The translations under genes were made by a program, and so were the position numbers. The notes below the pieces were generated by a model. It had not been told where the DNA came from. It worked only from the letters and a program-made list of their open reading frames with translations, and did no database searches. From an uncultured Lysobacteraceae bacterium (lineage in GTDB: Bacteria > Pseudomonadota > Gammaproteobacteria > Xanthomonadales > Xanthomonadaceae), in assembly GCA_946480825.1 (NCBI GenBank), contig CAMLLG010000002.1, positions 48,373 through 112,372 of the forward strand: 64,000 nt of DNA, given 5' to 3'. Positions 10,849-18,419 of the stretch are shown in pieces. Each line of letters begins with the position of its first letter. Within the stretch, counting starts at the first letter, position 1.

Positions 10849-10990
10849 GTGGGGAAACTGTCGGAAACTTGGTTTGGGTTTTGACGGAAAGCTTGCGGTT
10901 TGCAAGCGATTGATTTATGGGCAAGTTCCGCGGGGGGCTAGTACTTCGACGACCGTTGCGATTAGGCTCACTGTGAAAGTCCACCATCTA

Positions 10991-11509
10991 TCAGTTGGGT
11001 GGATCGTTGCCGGCTTGGGGGTCGGCGTCGTGGACTTCTTGTGAACCATTTTTCCGTACATACACACTAAATTTGAAGGGCCAAGTTGTCTCTGTGGTTG
11101 GCATTTTGAACTCGATCACGATGCCAATGGTCCCGGGCACGCATGTTGTAAGAGGGTGGCGTCCGGAGTTTGGTGGCCATGGAACGATGCGATGATGGAC
11201 CTGTTTGATCAACTCGCCCCTTGAACAGGTGATATGGTCGATGTGGTAGAGAACAAGGCCGTTCGTGTCTTGGGGCGCTTCTAACATAACGATCAATAGT
11301 TGTTTTCCAGTGTCTGACTTGAAGATGAATTCTGGAGCGCTCCAGTTTGAGCCCGTGGTTCCAGACGTACTCTCTTCAACACTTAGAATGCCTGCGTGGA
11401 CGTTGATTCCGTCTGGTAGGATTGCAGCACCCCCGGCAAGGAATTTTTGGGCCCATACTGAAAACTCGGTTTGAGACGGTTCACGAAAATTGACTGAGAA
11501 ACTTTGCAT
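10991..11509 (-). CDS. Hypothetical beta-rich protein with C-terminal DPQAGNDP tail
   Basis: A 172-aa protein without a signal peptide or membrane helix. The strong ribosome site GAGGGGGGAA precedes ATG 11509. The sequence is rich in beta-prone residues. The last 30 residues (PFKFSVYVRKNG...DPQAGNDPPN) resemble the end of the protein at 18420-18866 (FGFSILIEAQTSSG...DPQASNDPKLSG), though the rest does not obviously align. The gene is noticeably AT-richer than the chromosome and lies 170 bp downstream of an nSTAND gene. Function unknown; I suspect an effector or binding protein controlled by the neighbouring regulators. Confidence 0.75.
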   Translation of the reverse strand: MQSFSVNFREPSQTEFSVWAQKFLAGGAAILPDGINVHAGILSVEESTSGTTGSNWSAPEFIFKSDTGKQLLIVMLEAPQDTNGLVLYHIDHITCSRGELIKQVHHRIVPWPPNSGRHPLTTCVPGTIGIVIEFKMPTTETTWPFKFSVYVRKNGSQEVHDADPQAGNDPPN

Positions 11510-11679
11510 ATTCCCCCCTCTTTAGTGTTATGCGTTATCTGACTTGGCCGCTTTTTGCCGACGATCAAAATATAGATTTACGTTCAAAGCGGTTGCTGAA
11601 AATTATCGTTCAGTTGAGTGTTAGCGGTGGCGTTAGTTCGGTATCGATACGGCATAAGAATCATAGTTCGCGGAGAAAT

Positions 11680-14600
11680 TTATTTAAGACAACTCGAAAT
11701 TACTGGATGGTTATAGCGATTTGACTGCAATTGAAATTTGCTTTCAGCGGCGACATGATCTCTCCCAAGGTGACAGTTTGCGAGCATCCATGGCGCCAAG
11801 ATGGCCGGGTCTTTTGTGGTTTTTGAATGTCTTCCGAGAATGTCGATAACTTTGTGCCAATCATTTTCTGCGCGCGCTCGGTGTCCTAATTTTACTAGCA
11901 GAATTCCTCTGGATAGTAATGCGTTCGCCAGAGTGGCGGTGAGGTGGGAAGGCTCTTCTTCTTGGGATGCAAGATGCTCCAAGTCTGTAATTGCTGCATC
12001 CGCTGTGGTTTCATCAAGGCGATCAGTTTCGATCGTCGCTTTCATAAATCTAACCACTGCGTCAATTTTCTGCCAGTTTTTTGGTAGGCCACTTGTCTTT
12101 TGCCTCACGATGATCTGTGAGGCTTCTTGAAGTCTGTTAATCGCAGTTTTTTCATCGTTTAGATGCAGGGATATCTCGCTTCCTGTGACAAGTGCGTTAA
12201 CAAGTCCACGCTTCCAGTCGATGCTCGATGGCTGTAGATTCGTCAAAATTCTTAATAGATAAATCGATTCTGCGATACGCCATTCCGCGTGTCTGAGATT
12301 TCCGAGATCAAGCGCAGTTATTGCGTTGAAATGCAATAAGCTGGCCATTTGCCTCCGCCATTTGATGGCATCCGGTCTGAGTTCAATTATTCCGCGAAGT
12401 GATTCTATGTTTTCGCTATAACCTTTATCTGCTTTGACAATTTGGCCTTGGGAGGCAAGGCATCTATTTATGTTGGAACTGGTTACAATTGATTCGTATT
12501 CCCATGTTATTTTTTTCTCTGCATTTTTTAATGCCGTCTGCTTGTATTTTAATGATTCCTCGAAGATGGGGATTGCCTCATCGCACCTGCTTTCGTCGCG
12601 TTGCATTGCTCCAAGAGTGTTTAGTGAAAATGATTTTTCTGTCATCCAATACGGATTATTAGGATCTATTTTTAAAAGTTCGTCAGCGATCTTTGAGTAT
12701 CTATGGCGATGATATTTTTTTTCGCTTTCTTCCTTTGATGACTCTCCGAGCCAATATGCAGTTTGTGCAGTCTCGAATATGGATCTCTCCGAATTGTTGC
12801 CTAGGGCTGCAGCTTTTTGAGCGGCATCATCGGATTTTTTGAATAATTCTAATGCCTCCTCGCTGCGGCCATTTGCATATAAAACCTCGCCGCGGATACG
12901 AAGCGCGCGTGAGTAGTTGATGAAATCATCTGTACTCATCTCCTCAACGCCCATCGTTTCGATAAGATTTATGGCGTGAGTGCTGATGCCGTCAAGCGAT
13001 TGGATGCTGGCGGTCGGACGAAGTTCCTCTGCAAGATCGACAAGATTATAGCCAATCGTATCGATAGCTTTTTTTCTATTTTTTTCAGCCTGAATTTTCA
13101 TCTGCATAGCTACTGTGGCCAGTATCGTCGTCGCAATCGTCAATGCCGCAAGAGTCGAGACTGCTGTTCGTTTCAGCCAGAGCTTTCTATAGTAAAATTT
13201 TTGTGAAGCACGAAGAAAATCATGTTCGTCTTTGCTGAGGTCAGTTTTGAATTCGCTTGCGACTTCCTCTGCCTCCATTAGAAGCCGTTCGGAATTAAGC
13301 AGATGATCAGCATTCTTTCCGCCCTCTGCCCATTGATACGCTGCACGTTTGAATCGTCCCTTTGATTGTAGTTGCCGCCAGTTTCGTTGGGTCCACTTGG
13401 AGGCGCGCGGCCATTGCCGGAGAAGCGCCTCGTGAACGACGCCGAACCGAGGTCCGCTATCATGCATTTCGCTAACGAACAGTCGTCCGCGGATGAAGGC
13501 TTCAACCAGAATCCGAGCATCGTCCGATAGCGCATCAATACGGGCGCGACGTGCCGTGACGACTTCGCTGCCGGGCTGCATGACGACGAGTCTGGCCAGA
13601 ACAGAGTTCAGGCTCGTTTGAACGGTTATAGGCAATGAGGCGAAGACCTTCTCCGCCTGATGCGCAATGGCACCTTCGAGTCCGCCGATGTCGTCGTATG
13701 CGGCAAAAGTGAGCTGCCGTTGATCGTTGCGCCGTTCGTAGAGGGTCTGCAGAGTGTGCTGCAATAGCGGCAGGGCATCCGGTTGCGCTAGTGCCTTATC
13801 GCGCAATTCGTCGTCGAGTCGTGTTCGTGTGACGCGATGGGTTTCGAAGCTCAAATCGGCTTTCCAGGCGGGCGAGCGGATGATTTCGCCGATTTCGCCA
13901 TACCGTGGCGCCATGACATCGAGATGGCCATCGCCGGCCTTGTATTCGGCAAGCACCGGTAAAGCTTCGATCAGCTTGTGATAGAAGTCGCCGCGCGCGA
14001 TCATCGTCACCACGACATGCGGGCATGCGCATAGTGCCTGCACTATTTGTGCAAATGAATCGCGCGAATGGAGATCGATATCGTTCGTGGCAACCAGCGC
14101 CTCGGCGTGATCGACGGTCAGCAGCAGGTGCGCATAAGGCTGTTTGTGCAGATCGCGTTTGGGGTCGCGTCGAAAGGCTTCATTGACGAAGCCCTCAATC
14201 ATCGCCGGCGTTTCGGTCAAGAGCAGCATCAACTGTTCAGGCGTCTGCGGCGGAAAGACCGGACGGTCCTCAACCGTCCAGGCCGCGAGCGCTTCCAGCA
14301 GCGGAATCATTGGGTTTCGCCCATTCCCGGCGAGATCGCATGTCACGACCGAAATAGCGTGCAGACCCTCGAACCCCCCAGGTTTTGTCAGCAGTGGAAT
14401 CGCCCCGGCGCGCAGCAGTGAGGTCTTTCCGCATCCACTGGCGCCGACGATCAGCACGAAACGGCGTTGATTATCGATCTGGCTGCGCATTGCCTTGAGC
14501 AGATCCGCGATGACTCGGCTACGACCACAGAACACGGAAGCGTGATCGGAATCGAAGGCGGACAGTCCGACATAGGGGCTACCTTCCGTCCATCGCTCGG

Positions 14601-14970
14601 AAGGCATGCGCCGATAGTTTTCCGGCAAGCTCACCGGCGGTATCAATCGATAACCCACCTTGCTCACCGTTTCGATGTAACGCGGTTTGCGGCTGTCGTC
14701 GCGGAGCGCTTTTCGCATCAGCGAGATGGCCCTGCTGACCGAGCTGTCACCATAAACCGGGCTGTCATCGTCGGCCGTGCAGCCCCACACATCGATCAGC
14801 AGGCGTTCGGGGCTGAGCGTGTCGCCGGAATGTTCTGCCAGCATCACCAGCACTTGCATCATTCTCGGCTCAAGCTTGATCTCTTTCCCGTCGCGAATGA
14901 CGGTGTTGCGCTCGGGAATGACCAGCAAGTCGTCGATCCGGAACTGCGAAAAATCCGTGAAGTCATCCAT
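11680..14970 (-). CDS. Winged-helix / nSTAND NTPase / TPR membrane regulator, copy 1
   Basis: A protein of about 1096 aa (ATG 14970 preferred; an in-frame start at 15006 is possible). Residues 1-112 are an OmpR/CadC-type winged helix (RMMQVLVMLAEHSGDTLS, RYIETVSKVGYRLIPP). Residues about 135-470 are an nSTAND1-type NTPase with Walker A GASGCGKTS (176-184), Walker B LLLTVDHAE and the LPLLQHTLQTLYERR motif. One transmembrane helix lies near 600-625, and the rest is TPR-like helices. The architecture recalls CadC/ToxR: cytoplasmic DNA binding, periplasmic sensing. The 5' half has near-chromosomal GC but the 3' half (11.7-13.3 kb) is AT-rich, suggesting a chimera. It is paralogous to 19021-22398. 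Probably an NTP-dependent transcriptional activator. Confidence 0.85.
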   Translation of the reverse strand: MDDFTDFSQFRIDDLLVIPERNTVIRDGKEIKLEPRMMQVLVMLAEHSGDTLSPERLLIDVWGCTADDDSPVYGDSSVSRAISLMRKALRDDSRKPRYIETVSKVGYRLIPPVSLPENYRRMPSERWTEGSPYVGLSAFDSDHASVFCGRSRVIADLLKAMRSQIDNQRRFVLIVGASGCGKTSLLRAGAIPLLTKPGGFEGLHAISVVTCDLAGNGRNPMIPLLEALAAWTVEDRPVFPPQTPEQLMLLLTETPAMIEGFVNEAFRRDPKRDLHKQPYAHLLLTVDHAEALVATNDIDLHSRDSFAQIVQALCACPHVVVTMIARGDFYHKLIEALPVLAEYKAGDGHLDVMAPRYGEIGEIIRSPAWKADLSFETHRVTRTRLDDELRDKALAQPDALPLLQHTLQTLYERRNDQRQLTFAAYDDIGGLEGAIAHQAEKVFASLPITVQTSLNSVLARLVVMQPGSEVVTARRARIDALSDDARILVEAFIRGRLFVSEMHDSGPRFGVVHEALLRQWPRASKWTQRNWRQLQSKGRFKRAAYQWAEGGKNADHLLNSERLLMEAEEVASEFKTDLSKDEHDFLRASQKFYYRKLWLKRTAVSTLAALTIATTILATVAMQMKIQAEKNRKKAIDTIGYNLVDLAEELRPTASIQSLDGISTHAINLIETMGVEEMSTDDFINYSRALRIRGEVLYANGRSEEALELFKKSDDAAQKAAALGNNSERSIFETAQTAYWLGESSKEESEKKYHRHRYSKIADELLKIDPNNPYWMTEKSFSLNTLGAMQRDESRCDEAIPIFEESLKYKQTALKNAEKKITWEYESIVTSSNINRCLASQGQIVKADKGYSENIESLRGIIELRPDAIKWRRQMASLLHFNAITALDLGNLRHAEWRIAESIYLLRILTNLQPSSIDWKRGLVNALVTGSEISLHLNDEKTAINRLQEASQIIVRQKTSGLPKNWQKIDAVVRFMKATIETDRLDETTADAAITDLEHLASQEEEPSHLTATLANALLSRGILLVKLGHRARAENDWHKVIDILGRHSKTTKDPAILAPWMLANCHLGRDHVAAESKFQLQSNRYNHPVISSCLK

Positions 14971-15113
14971 AAACCACCTGCCAGATCTGGGCGAGAAACG
15001 ACGCATGAGTGCCGGCGCTGTGCCGGCAGGGCGTCATCGTGGTCGGTGGTGTGGCGTTGAATTCGCCAGATGCGGCGATGCGATGTCGAACTGATACCGG
15101 TGTCGACCCAATT

Positions 15114-15136
15114 CCATATCCGCCCCCTGGATATGG
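15114..15136. promoter_or_regulatory. Inverted repeat CCATATCC-N7-GGATATGG
   Basis: A perfect 8-bp inverted repeat with a 7-bp spacer, about 145 bp upstream of the nSTAND1 start. The half-site recurs in the second palindrome at 15260-15290. It could be an operator for one of the island regulators or an RNA hairpin. Confidence 0.45.
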
Positions 15137-15259
15137 GCACGTATGCGCCCATAGCTACGATCAATCGTTTTTTTGGCGCTGCGGAGCGATTCGATCCGCA
15201 GACATCTCGAAGGTTTCGTTGTCGCGCCAACAACAGCGATTGTCAAGAATGCCGGAGGA

Positions 15260-15290
15260 CATATCCGGACTTTTGCGGCCCATGGATATG
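15260..15290. promoter_or_regulatory. Inverted repeat CATATCC-N17-GGATATG
   Basis: A perfect 7-bp inverted repeat with the same half-site as 15114-15136 but a 17-bp spacer. Four copies of the half-site in 180 bp are unlikely in such GC-rich DNA, which favours a protein-binding region. The binding protein is unknown. Confidence 0.4.
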
Positions 15291-15498
15291 CTTTTCGGTC
15301 GTATGTGGGTCGGGACGTCCTGCCCGCAAGCTGCAACGCATTTCGTCTGGGTGCCTCAGAGAGACAGCCGGGCGATGTTGCCGCCTGACTTGGGATGGTC
15401 GACTGGAATGCCCGCAGCATGTGACGCTGGGGCAGCCGGTCGGCAGTCGAAGTGTCCGCAAGATTCCGTGATGCGTGCGAGGCGGAAAGGTCCGGACT

Positions 15499-15888
15499 TC
15501 AGTTGGCGGGCGTCACTTGCGACGGATAGCTGTAAGTGCCTATCGAGAATTGACCTTGACCGGTCCAATCCGCATCGAGGCTGAAACTGGCCGAGAACGG
15601 GGCGAGGTAGATGCCGATCGCCGGTGGCGCAAGGGATACGGCGGCTTCACCGGATACGGCGCCGACCTTGACGGTATGTCCGAAGCCGGTGCTATGCATC
15701 GTCCCCGAGACTTTGGCAGTGAACGTTGGCGCATGCTCCGTCCCTTCCAGGATCGTGCCTTGCGCCTGGCCGTGCAAAGCGCCGGTGGATGCATCGACCG
15801 TCAGGGCCAGCGTCATCAAGCCGGCGCCGACGATACCCTGCGCAGGATTGAAGTTGAGTTTCAGCAGATAAAGGCCGACTTCCGACAT
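15499..15888 (-). CDS. DUF1842-like small protein
   Basis: A 129-aa leaderless protein. It begins VGLYLLKLNF and has beta-rich, Gly/Thr-rich sequence with HGQAQGTI and a C-terminal DADWTGQGQFSIGTYSYP. This pattern resembles the uncharacterised DUF1842 family, whose members I recall as small beta proteins of unknown function. ATG 15888 has GAAGAA upstream; an upstream in-frame ATG would add about 27 residues that look non-homologous. It lies 220 bp downstream of the lectin gene on the same strand. The family assignment is from memory of the pattern. Confidence 0.7.
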   Translation of the reverse strand: MSEVGLYLLKLNFNPAQGIVGAGLMTLALTVDASTGALHGQAQGTILEGTEHAPTFTAKVSGTMHSTGFGHTVKVGAVSGEAAVSLAPPAIGIYLAPFSASFSLDADWTGQGQFSIGTYSYPSQVTPAN

Positions 15889-16058
15889 TGCGATTTCTTC
15901 TGTGAATGCGTCGTCATCAGTGAAGCCCCTGATGTGGATTCGAATGGTTGCCGTTTCGGCTTCGGGCATCGTTCGGTTGCCCGCCGACGCCATGCGCGAG
16001 TCGTACGGCATCGGCGGGTTTTTCCCGGCTCGCGTCACTGCGCATTCCGGTCGAGGAT

Positions 16059-16088
16059 GAGGCGTATCGGACCGTTGCGATACGCCTC
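16059..16088 (-). terminator. Hairpin directly downstream of the lectin gene
   Basis: A perfect 11-bp stem (GAGGCGTATCG and CGATACGCCTC) with an 8-nt loop starts 22 bp past the lectin stop. No T-run follows on the minus strand. It may be a weak terminator or an mRNA-stabilising hairpin separating the lectin from the DUF1842-like gene. Confidence 0.45.
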
Positions 16089-16109
16089 GAAGCGCTGGGG
16101 ACGAGCCGT

Positions 16110-16454
16110 TCAGAAGCTGTATTCGATCTCGATTACGCTCATCACGCTTTCGACGATCGTGTTCCACTGACCGGTGAAGCGCGCGCCGTACGATGCGGCG
16201 ATGTTCGGACCGATCTTCTGGGCTTCGTCGTTGCTCCAGATCGGGCCGGCGAGCACGTTGGTCTTGAACGTGTGCGAACCCGTGGTCCGGGTCGGCAGTT
16301 CGACTTCGACGACGCTCATCTCGTTGGGGACGACGGTCGTCCACTGGCCGGTGAAGCGACCCTGGTGCGCGGCGGCGATGCGCGGGCCGAGCGCCTGCGC
16401 TTCGTCGTTGTTCCACAGCGGGCCGGCGGGAATGTTGACTTTGAAGGTGGACAT
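16110..16454 (-). CDS. MVL-family mannan-binding lectin
   Basis: A 114-aa protein nearly collinear with the 113-aa Microcystis viridis lectin MVL, which binds the Man-beta-GlcNAc core of high-mannose glycans. Two tandem repeats are visible. Repeat 1 runs from FKVNIPAGPLWNNDEAQ to RFTGQWTTVV, and repeat 2 from FKTNVLAGPIWSNDEAQ to RFTGQWNTIV. Each ends MSVxExE. The FTGQW and W-N-D-E-A-Q motifs that frame the sugar sites are intact in both. There is no signal peptide, as in MVL, so the product is cytoplasmic unless released by lysis. AAGGAG precedes ATG 16454. Likely ligands are fungal, protozoan or plant mannans. Confidence 0.93.
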   Translation of the reverse strand: MSTFKVNIPAGPLWNNDEAQALGPRIAAAHQGRFTGQWTTVVPNEMSVVEVELPTRTTGSHTFKTNVLAGPIWSNDEAQKIGPNIAASYGARFTGQWNTIVESVMSVIEIEYSF

Positions 16455-16764
16455 CGTGATTGCTCCTTAGTGATGTGGGTTTGAGGCGTGAATGCGACTG
16501 CGTCATGCAGATCGCACAAGCGGGCGATGCTTTCCGGGATGGACTTACCTTGCATCGATCATCCGCAGGCGAATGATGACCGGCTGCGTCTCCGATCACG
16601 GTTCCTTCGCGGATCGCCGGCGGTGCCGTTGCAGTGCGCGTCGGCATCCGCTGTCGCCCGATGAAAATGCGAAGGCCCACCGGATGGGTGGGCCTTCGTG
16701 GCGGTGGCGCTTCGATGAACGATGTGCCGCATTTTCTGTCCGCGTGCTGGTGCGGCAGCGATGC
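16455..16764. other. Intergenic region between lectin and the 16765-17217 gene
   Basis: About 310 bp with no credible gene. It contains the rho-independent terminator at 16671-16697 and, downstream of it on the minus strand, presumably the lectin promoter. I see no clear -10/-35 pair. Confidence 0.6.
16671..16697 (-). terminator. Rho-independent terminator after the XRE2 gene pair
   Basis: A 10-bp perfect stem (GAAGGCCCAC and GTGGGCCTTC) with a 7-nt loop, followed on the minus strand by a short T-rich stretch (GCATTTTC). It lies 68 bp past the stop of the 16765-17217 gene and should end that transcript before the lectin gene. Confidence 0.7.
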
Positions 16765-17217
16765 TCAGCCGGACCGCGGGCCGTTGTTCTGGAAGAATTC
16801 GGTGGAGTCGCCCGCATCCTTCGGGATCAACGCGCCGGGAATGGCGAACGGTTTGCCGTTCGCGATGTTGGCGCTGCGAACGGTGACCCGCATGCCGTCG
16901 CGGAGCGGATTCGTCCGCTCGCCACCGGAGACCGCGACCGACCAGGTGCCGCGCGGCAGCAATCCGGCGAACATGGCGATTCCCTTGCCACCGCGGATCA
17001 ACGGAACGAGCAGCGGTTCGGTCGGCGGAATCGCCATGTCGACATCGATATCCTTGAGATGGATCTGGTAGGCGATGTCGGCATGCGCGTCGGCATCGGC
17101 CTCGGGCGAATGACAGGGCGAGTGCGTGATCCCCTCAATCCGATCGTGATCGCTCGCGTTTGGGCGAACAGGCGCTTCGCGGATCGCCTGCGTGACGCGC
17201 GCATACGTATCGTGCAT
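16765..17217 (-). CDS. Hypothetical protein cotranscribed with XRE copy 2
   Basis: A 150-aa leaderless protein I do not recognise. The N-terminal 55 residues are polar with several His and Asp; the rest looks beta-rich (AMFAGLLPRGTWSVAVSGG, MRVTVRSANIANGKPFAIPG). ATG 17217 lies 20 bp after the XRE2 stop, which parallels XRE1 and its downstream small gene, although the two small proteins do not resemble each other. A rho-independent terminator follows. Function unknown. Confidence 0.65.
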   Translation of the reverse strand: MHDTYARVTQAIREAPVRPNASDHDRIEGITHSPCHSPEADADAHADIAYQIHLKDIDVDMAIPPTEPLLVPLIRGGKGIAMFAGLLPRGTWSVAVSGGERTNPLRDGMRVTVRSANIANGKPFAIPGALIPKDAGDSTEFFQNNGPRSG

Positions 17218-17236
17218 GCGTGCCAATGCACATGGG

Positions 17237-17632
17237 TCAGTGGTCGCAGGCTTCGGCAGTCGTTTCGGCGCGGACGATCCGGTCCACCGGCACATCGAAG
17301 CAGCGCGCGAATTCGCGGGCGATGCGGAAGCGTACCGCGCGGCCGAGCTCGGCGCGTTTGATGGTGGTGAGCGAGAGCGGGATATTGCGGCGCCAGCAGT
17401 CGTCGGCGAGGTCCTGTTGGCTCATGAATCGGGCTTGGCGCAGGCGGCGGAGCAGGGCGCTGTCGAGCATCACGTGGCCGCGCTGCAGGCGTTGCGCGGC
17501 CGACACGGCGGCGGCATGGCCGTCGTCTCCGCGGATGACGGCCGGAGCCAGCGCTTCCGGATCGAAATCGTGAAGCCGGGTCATGTCATCCGCGATGTGG
17601 AGATGGGTGTGCTGGACGGAGGCGATTTCCAT
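17237..17632 (-). CDS. XRE-family helix-turn-helix regulator, island copy 2
   Basis: A 131-aa paralog of XRE copy 1. Residues about 55-125 form the helix-turn-helix (LLRRLRQARFMSQQDLAD, then LTTIKRAELGRAVRFRIAREFAR). The N-terminal 50 residues differ from copy 1. ATG 17632 is preceded by AGGGAA. The start region resembles the other two XRE leaders (a CAT-...-CCCTG-TCT-GA-GGAG pattern on the plus strand). The downstream gene is only 20 bp away. It probably controls local genes. Confidence 0.85.
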   Translation of the reverse strand: MEIASVQHTHLHIADDMTRLHDFDPEALAPAVIRGDDGHAAAVSAAQRLQRGHVMLDSALLRRLRQARFMSQQDLADDCWRRNIPLSLTTIKRAELGRAVRFRIAREFARCFDVPVDRIVRAETTAEACDH

Positions 17633-18061
17633 GGACGATTCCCTGGGTCTGGAAGGAGGAGTGCCGTCGCGGTCGACGGTGGCCGTGTGTGCCGGGCTTT
17701 CCGCCCCCTTGATCGCCGTGCCCGTGGAAGGGCGTCGGCGGCTGGGGCGAAGGCGGCGCCACGGGGCACAGCCTGCGCAAACGGCCTTGTCCGTTCCTTC
17801 CTGCAACCTGCCAGTTTCAAGTCCTTGATTCGCATGCAAGGTGCGATGCGGACTGTGCTGCACATGGTCGCTGGCAGCCAGCCGATGCGGATGCCTTCCG
17901 GAAACCTTCCGATCCGCAAGTGATTGATCGATATGAAGATGCGCGCCAGGGCCACCGTTGCGGTCGGGATGCTGGAAGGGGCCGCATTTCGGTCGTTGGT
18001 ATCGGTGCGTGACGCGGTCGGCGGCCTGATGGTCTCGCGTTCGTCGTGTGCCGGCCCCGCG
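17633..18061. other. Intergenic region upstream of XRE copy 2
   Basis: About 430 bp, GC-rich, without a credible gene. Near 17898-17930 a segment (CGGAAAC-TTCCGAT-CGCAAGTGATTGAT) resembles 10886-10917 (CGGAAAGCTTGCGG-TTGCAAGCGATTGAT) upstream of the degenerate XRE copy, so it may hold a shared promoter or operator. Confidence 0.5.
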
Positions 18062-18337
18062 TCAGGGGGCGATCGGGACGATCCAGTAGGGATAGGGCTT
18101 GCCGTCCGCCGGCCGGTAGACGTAGACCTTCACCGCATTCCCGTCCGGGAACGGGGTCGCGTATTGGACATCGCAGAGGAAGCAGTAATCGGTGCCTCCC
18201 ATCGCCCGGCTGGCGAAGGCCAGCGGCGTGTATGCCGCGTCGAACAGCGGCTGGATCGCGCTCTCGAAGGCGTCCTTCGCCTCGGGGGTCAGCGTGAAGT
18301 CGAAGGTCGACCAGCCGCCGGTGCTCTGATTCGACAT
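18062..18337 (-). CDS. Small cystatin-like protein (tentative)
   Basis: A 91-aa leaderless protein starting MSNQSTGGWSTF. The pattern LTPEAKDAFESAI, then YTPLAFASRAMGGTDYCFLC, then VKVYVYRPADGKPYP matches the layout of stefin/cystatin-like proteins. There the central loop QxVxG inhibits papain-like proteases. Here the loop reads ASRAMGGTDY, so the Gln is missing and the G-T-[ND]-Y part is kept. GAGGAG precedes ATG 18337. If the fold is right, it could inhibit or bind cysteine proteases of an ingesting organism. The resemblance is by eye and needs a profile search. Confidence 0.7.
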   Translation of the reverse strand: MSNQSTGGWSTFDFTLTPEAKDAFESAIQPLFDAAYTPLAFASRAMGGTDYCFLCDVQYATPFPDGNAVKVYVYRPADGKPYPYWIVPIAP

Positions 18338-18419
18338 CCCGTACTCCTCGCATGCTTTCCGATGCTGGTCGGGCGGGCCATGCCCACCCGTACCATCGCT
18401 GACTGGACCGGCAGTTCGA

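Larger units (their letters stand above)
10381..10990. other. AT-rich intergenic stretch with only a degenerate short ORF
   Basis: Between the XRE1 leader and the stop of the 10991-11509 gene there is no convincing intact gene. The segment 10430-10560 is clearly more AT-rich than the surrounding chromosome. The segment 10552-10925 contains the degenerate copy of the XRE leader described separately. Promoters for XRE1 must lie here, but I cannot pick out a clear -35/-10 pair. Confidence 0.6.
14971..15498. other. Intergenic region with two palindromes upstream of nSTAND copy 1
   Basis: About 530 bp without a credible gene; the short frames here have no ribosome site, family resemblance or domain. 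It holds two inverted repeats with the same half-site CATATCC, listed separately. It presumably contains the nSTAND1 promoter. Confidence 0.6.

Noticed and set aside
15009..15584. 191-codon plus-strand frame upstream of nSTAND copy 1
   Set aside because: No ribosome site or domain; it runs over the palindromes and into the DUF1842-like gene on the other strand.
18369..18390. Hairpin between the 18420 gene and the cystatin-like gene as a terminator
   Set aside because: The stem has a central mismatch and no T-tract; too weak to list.
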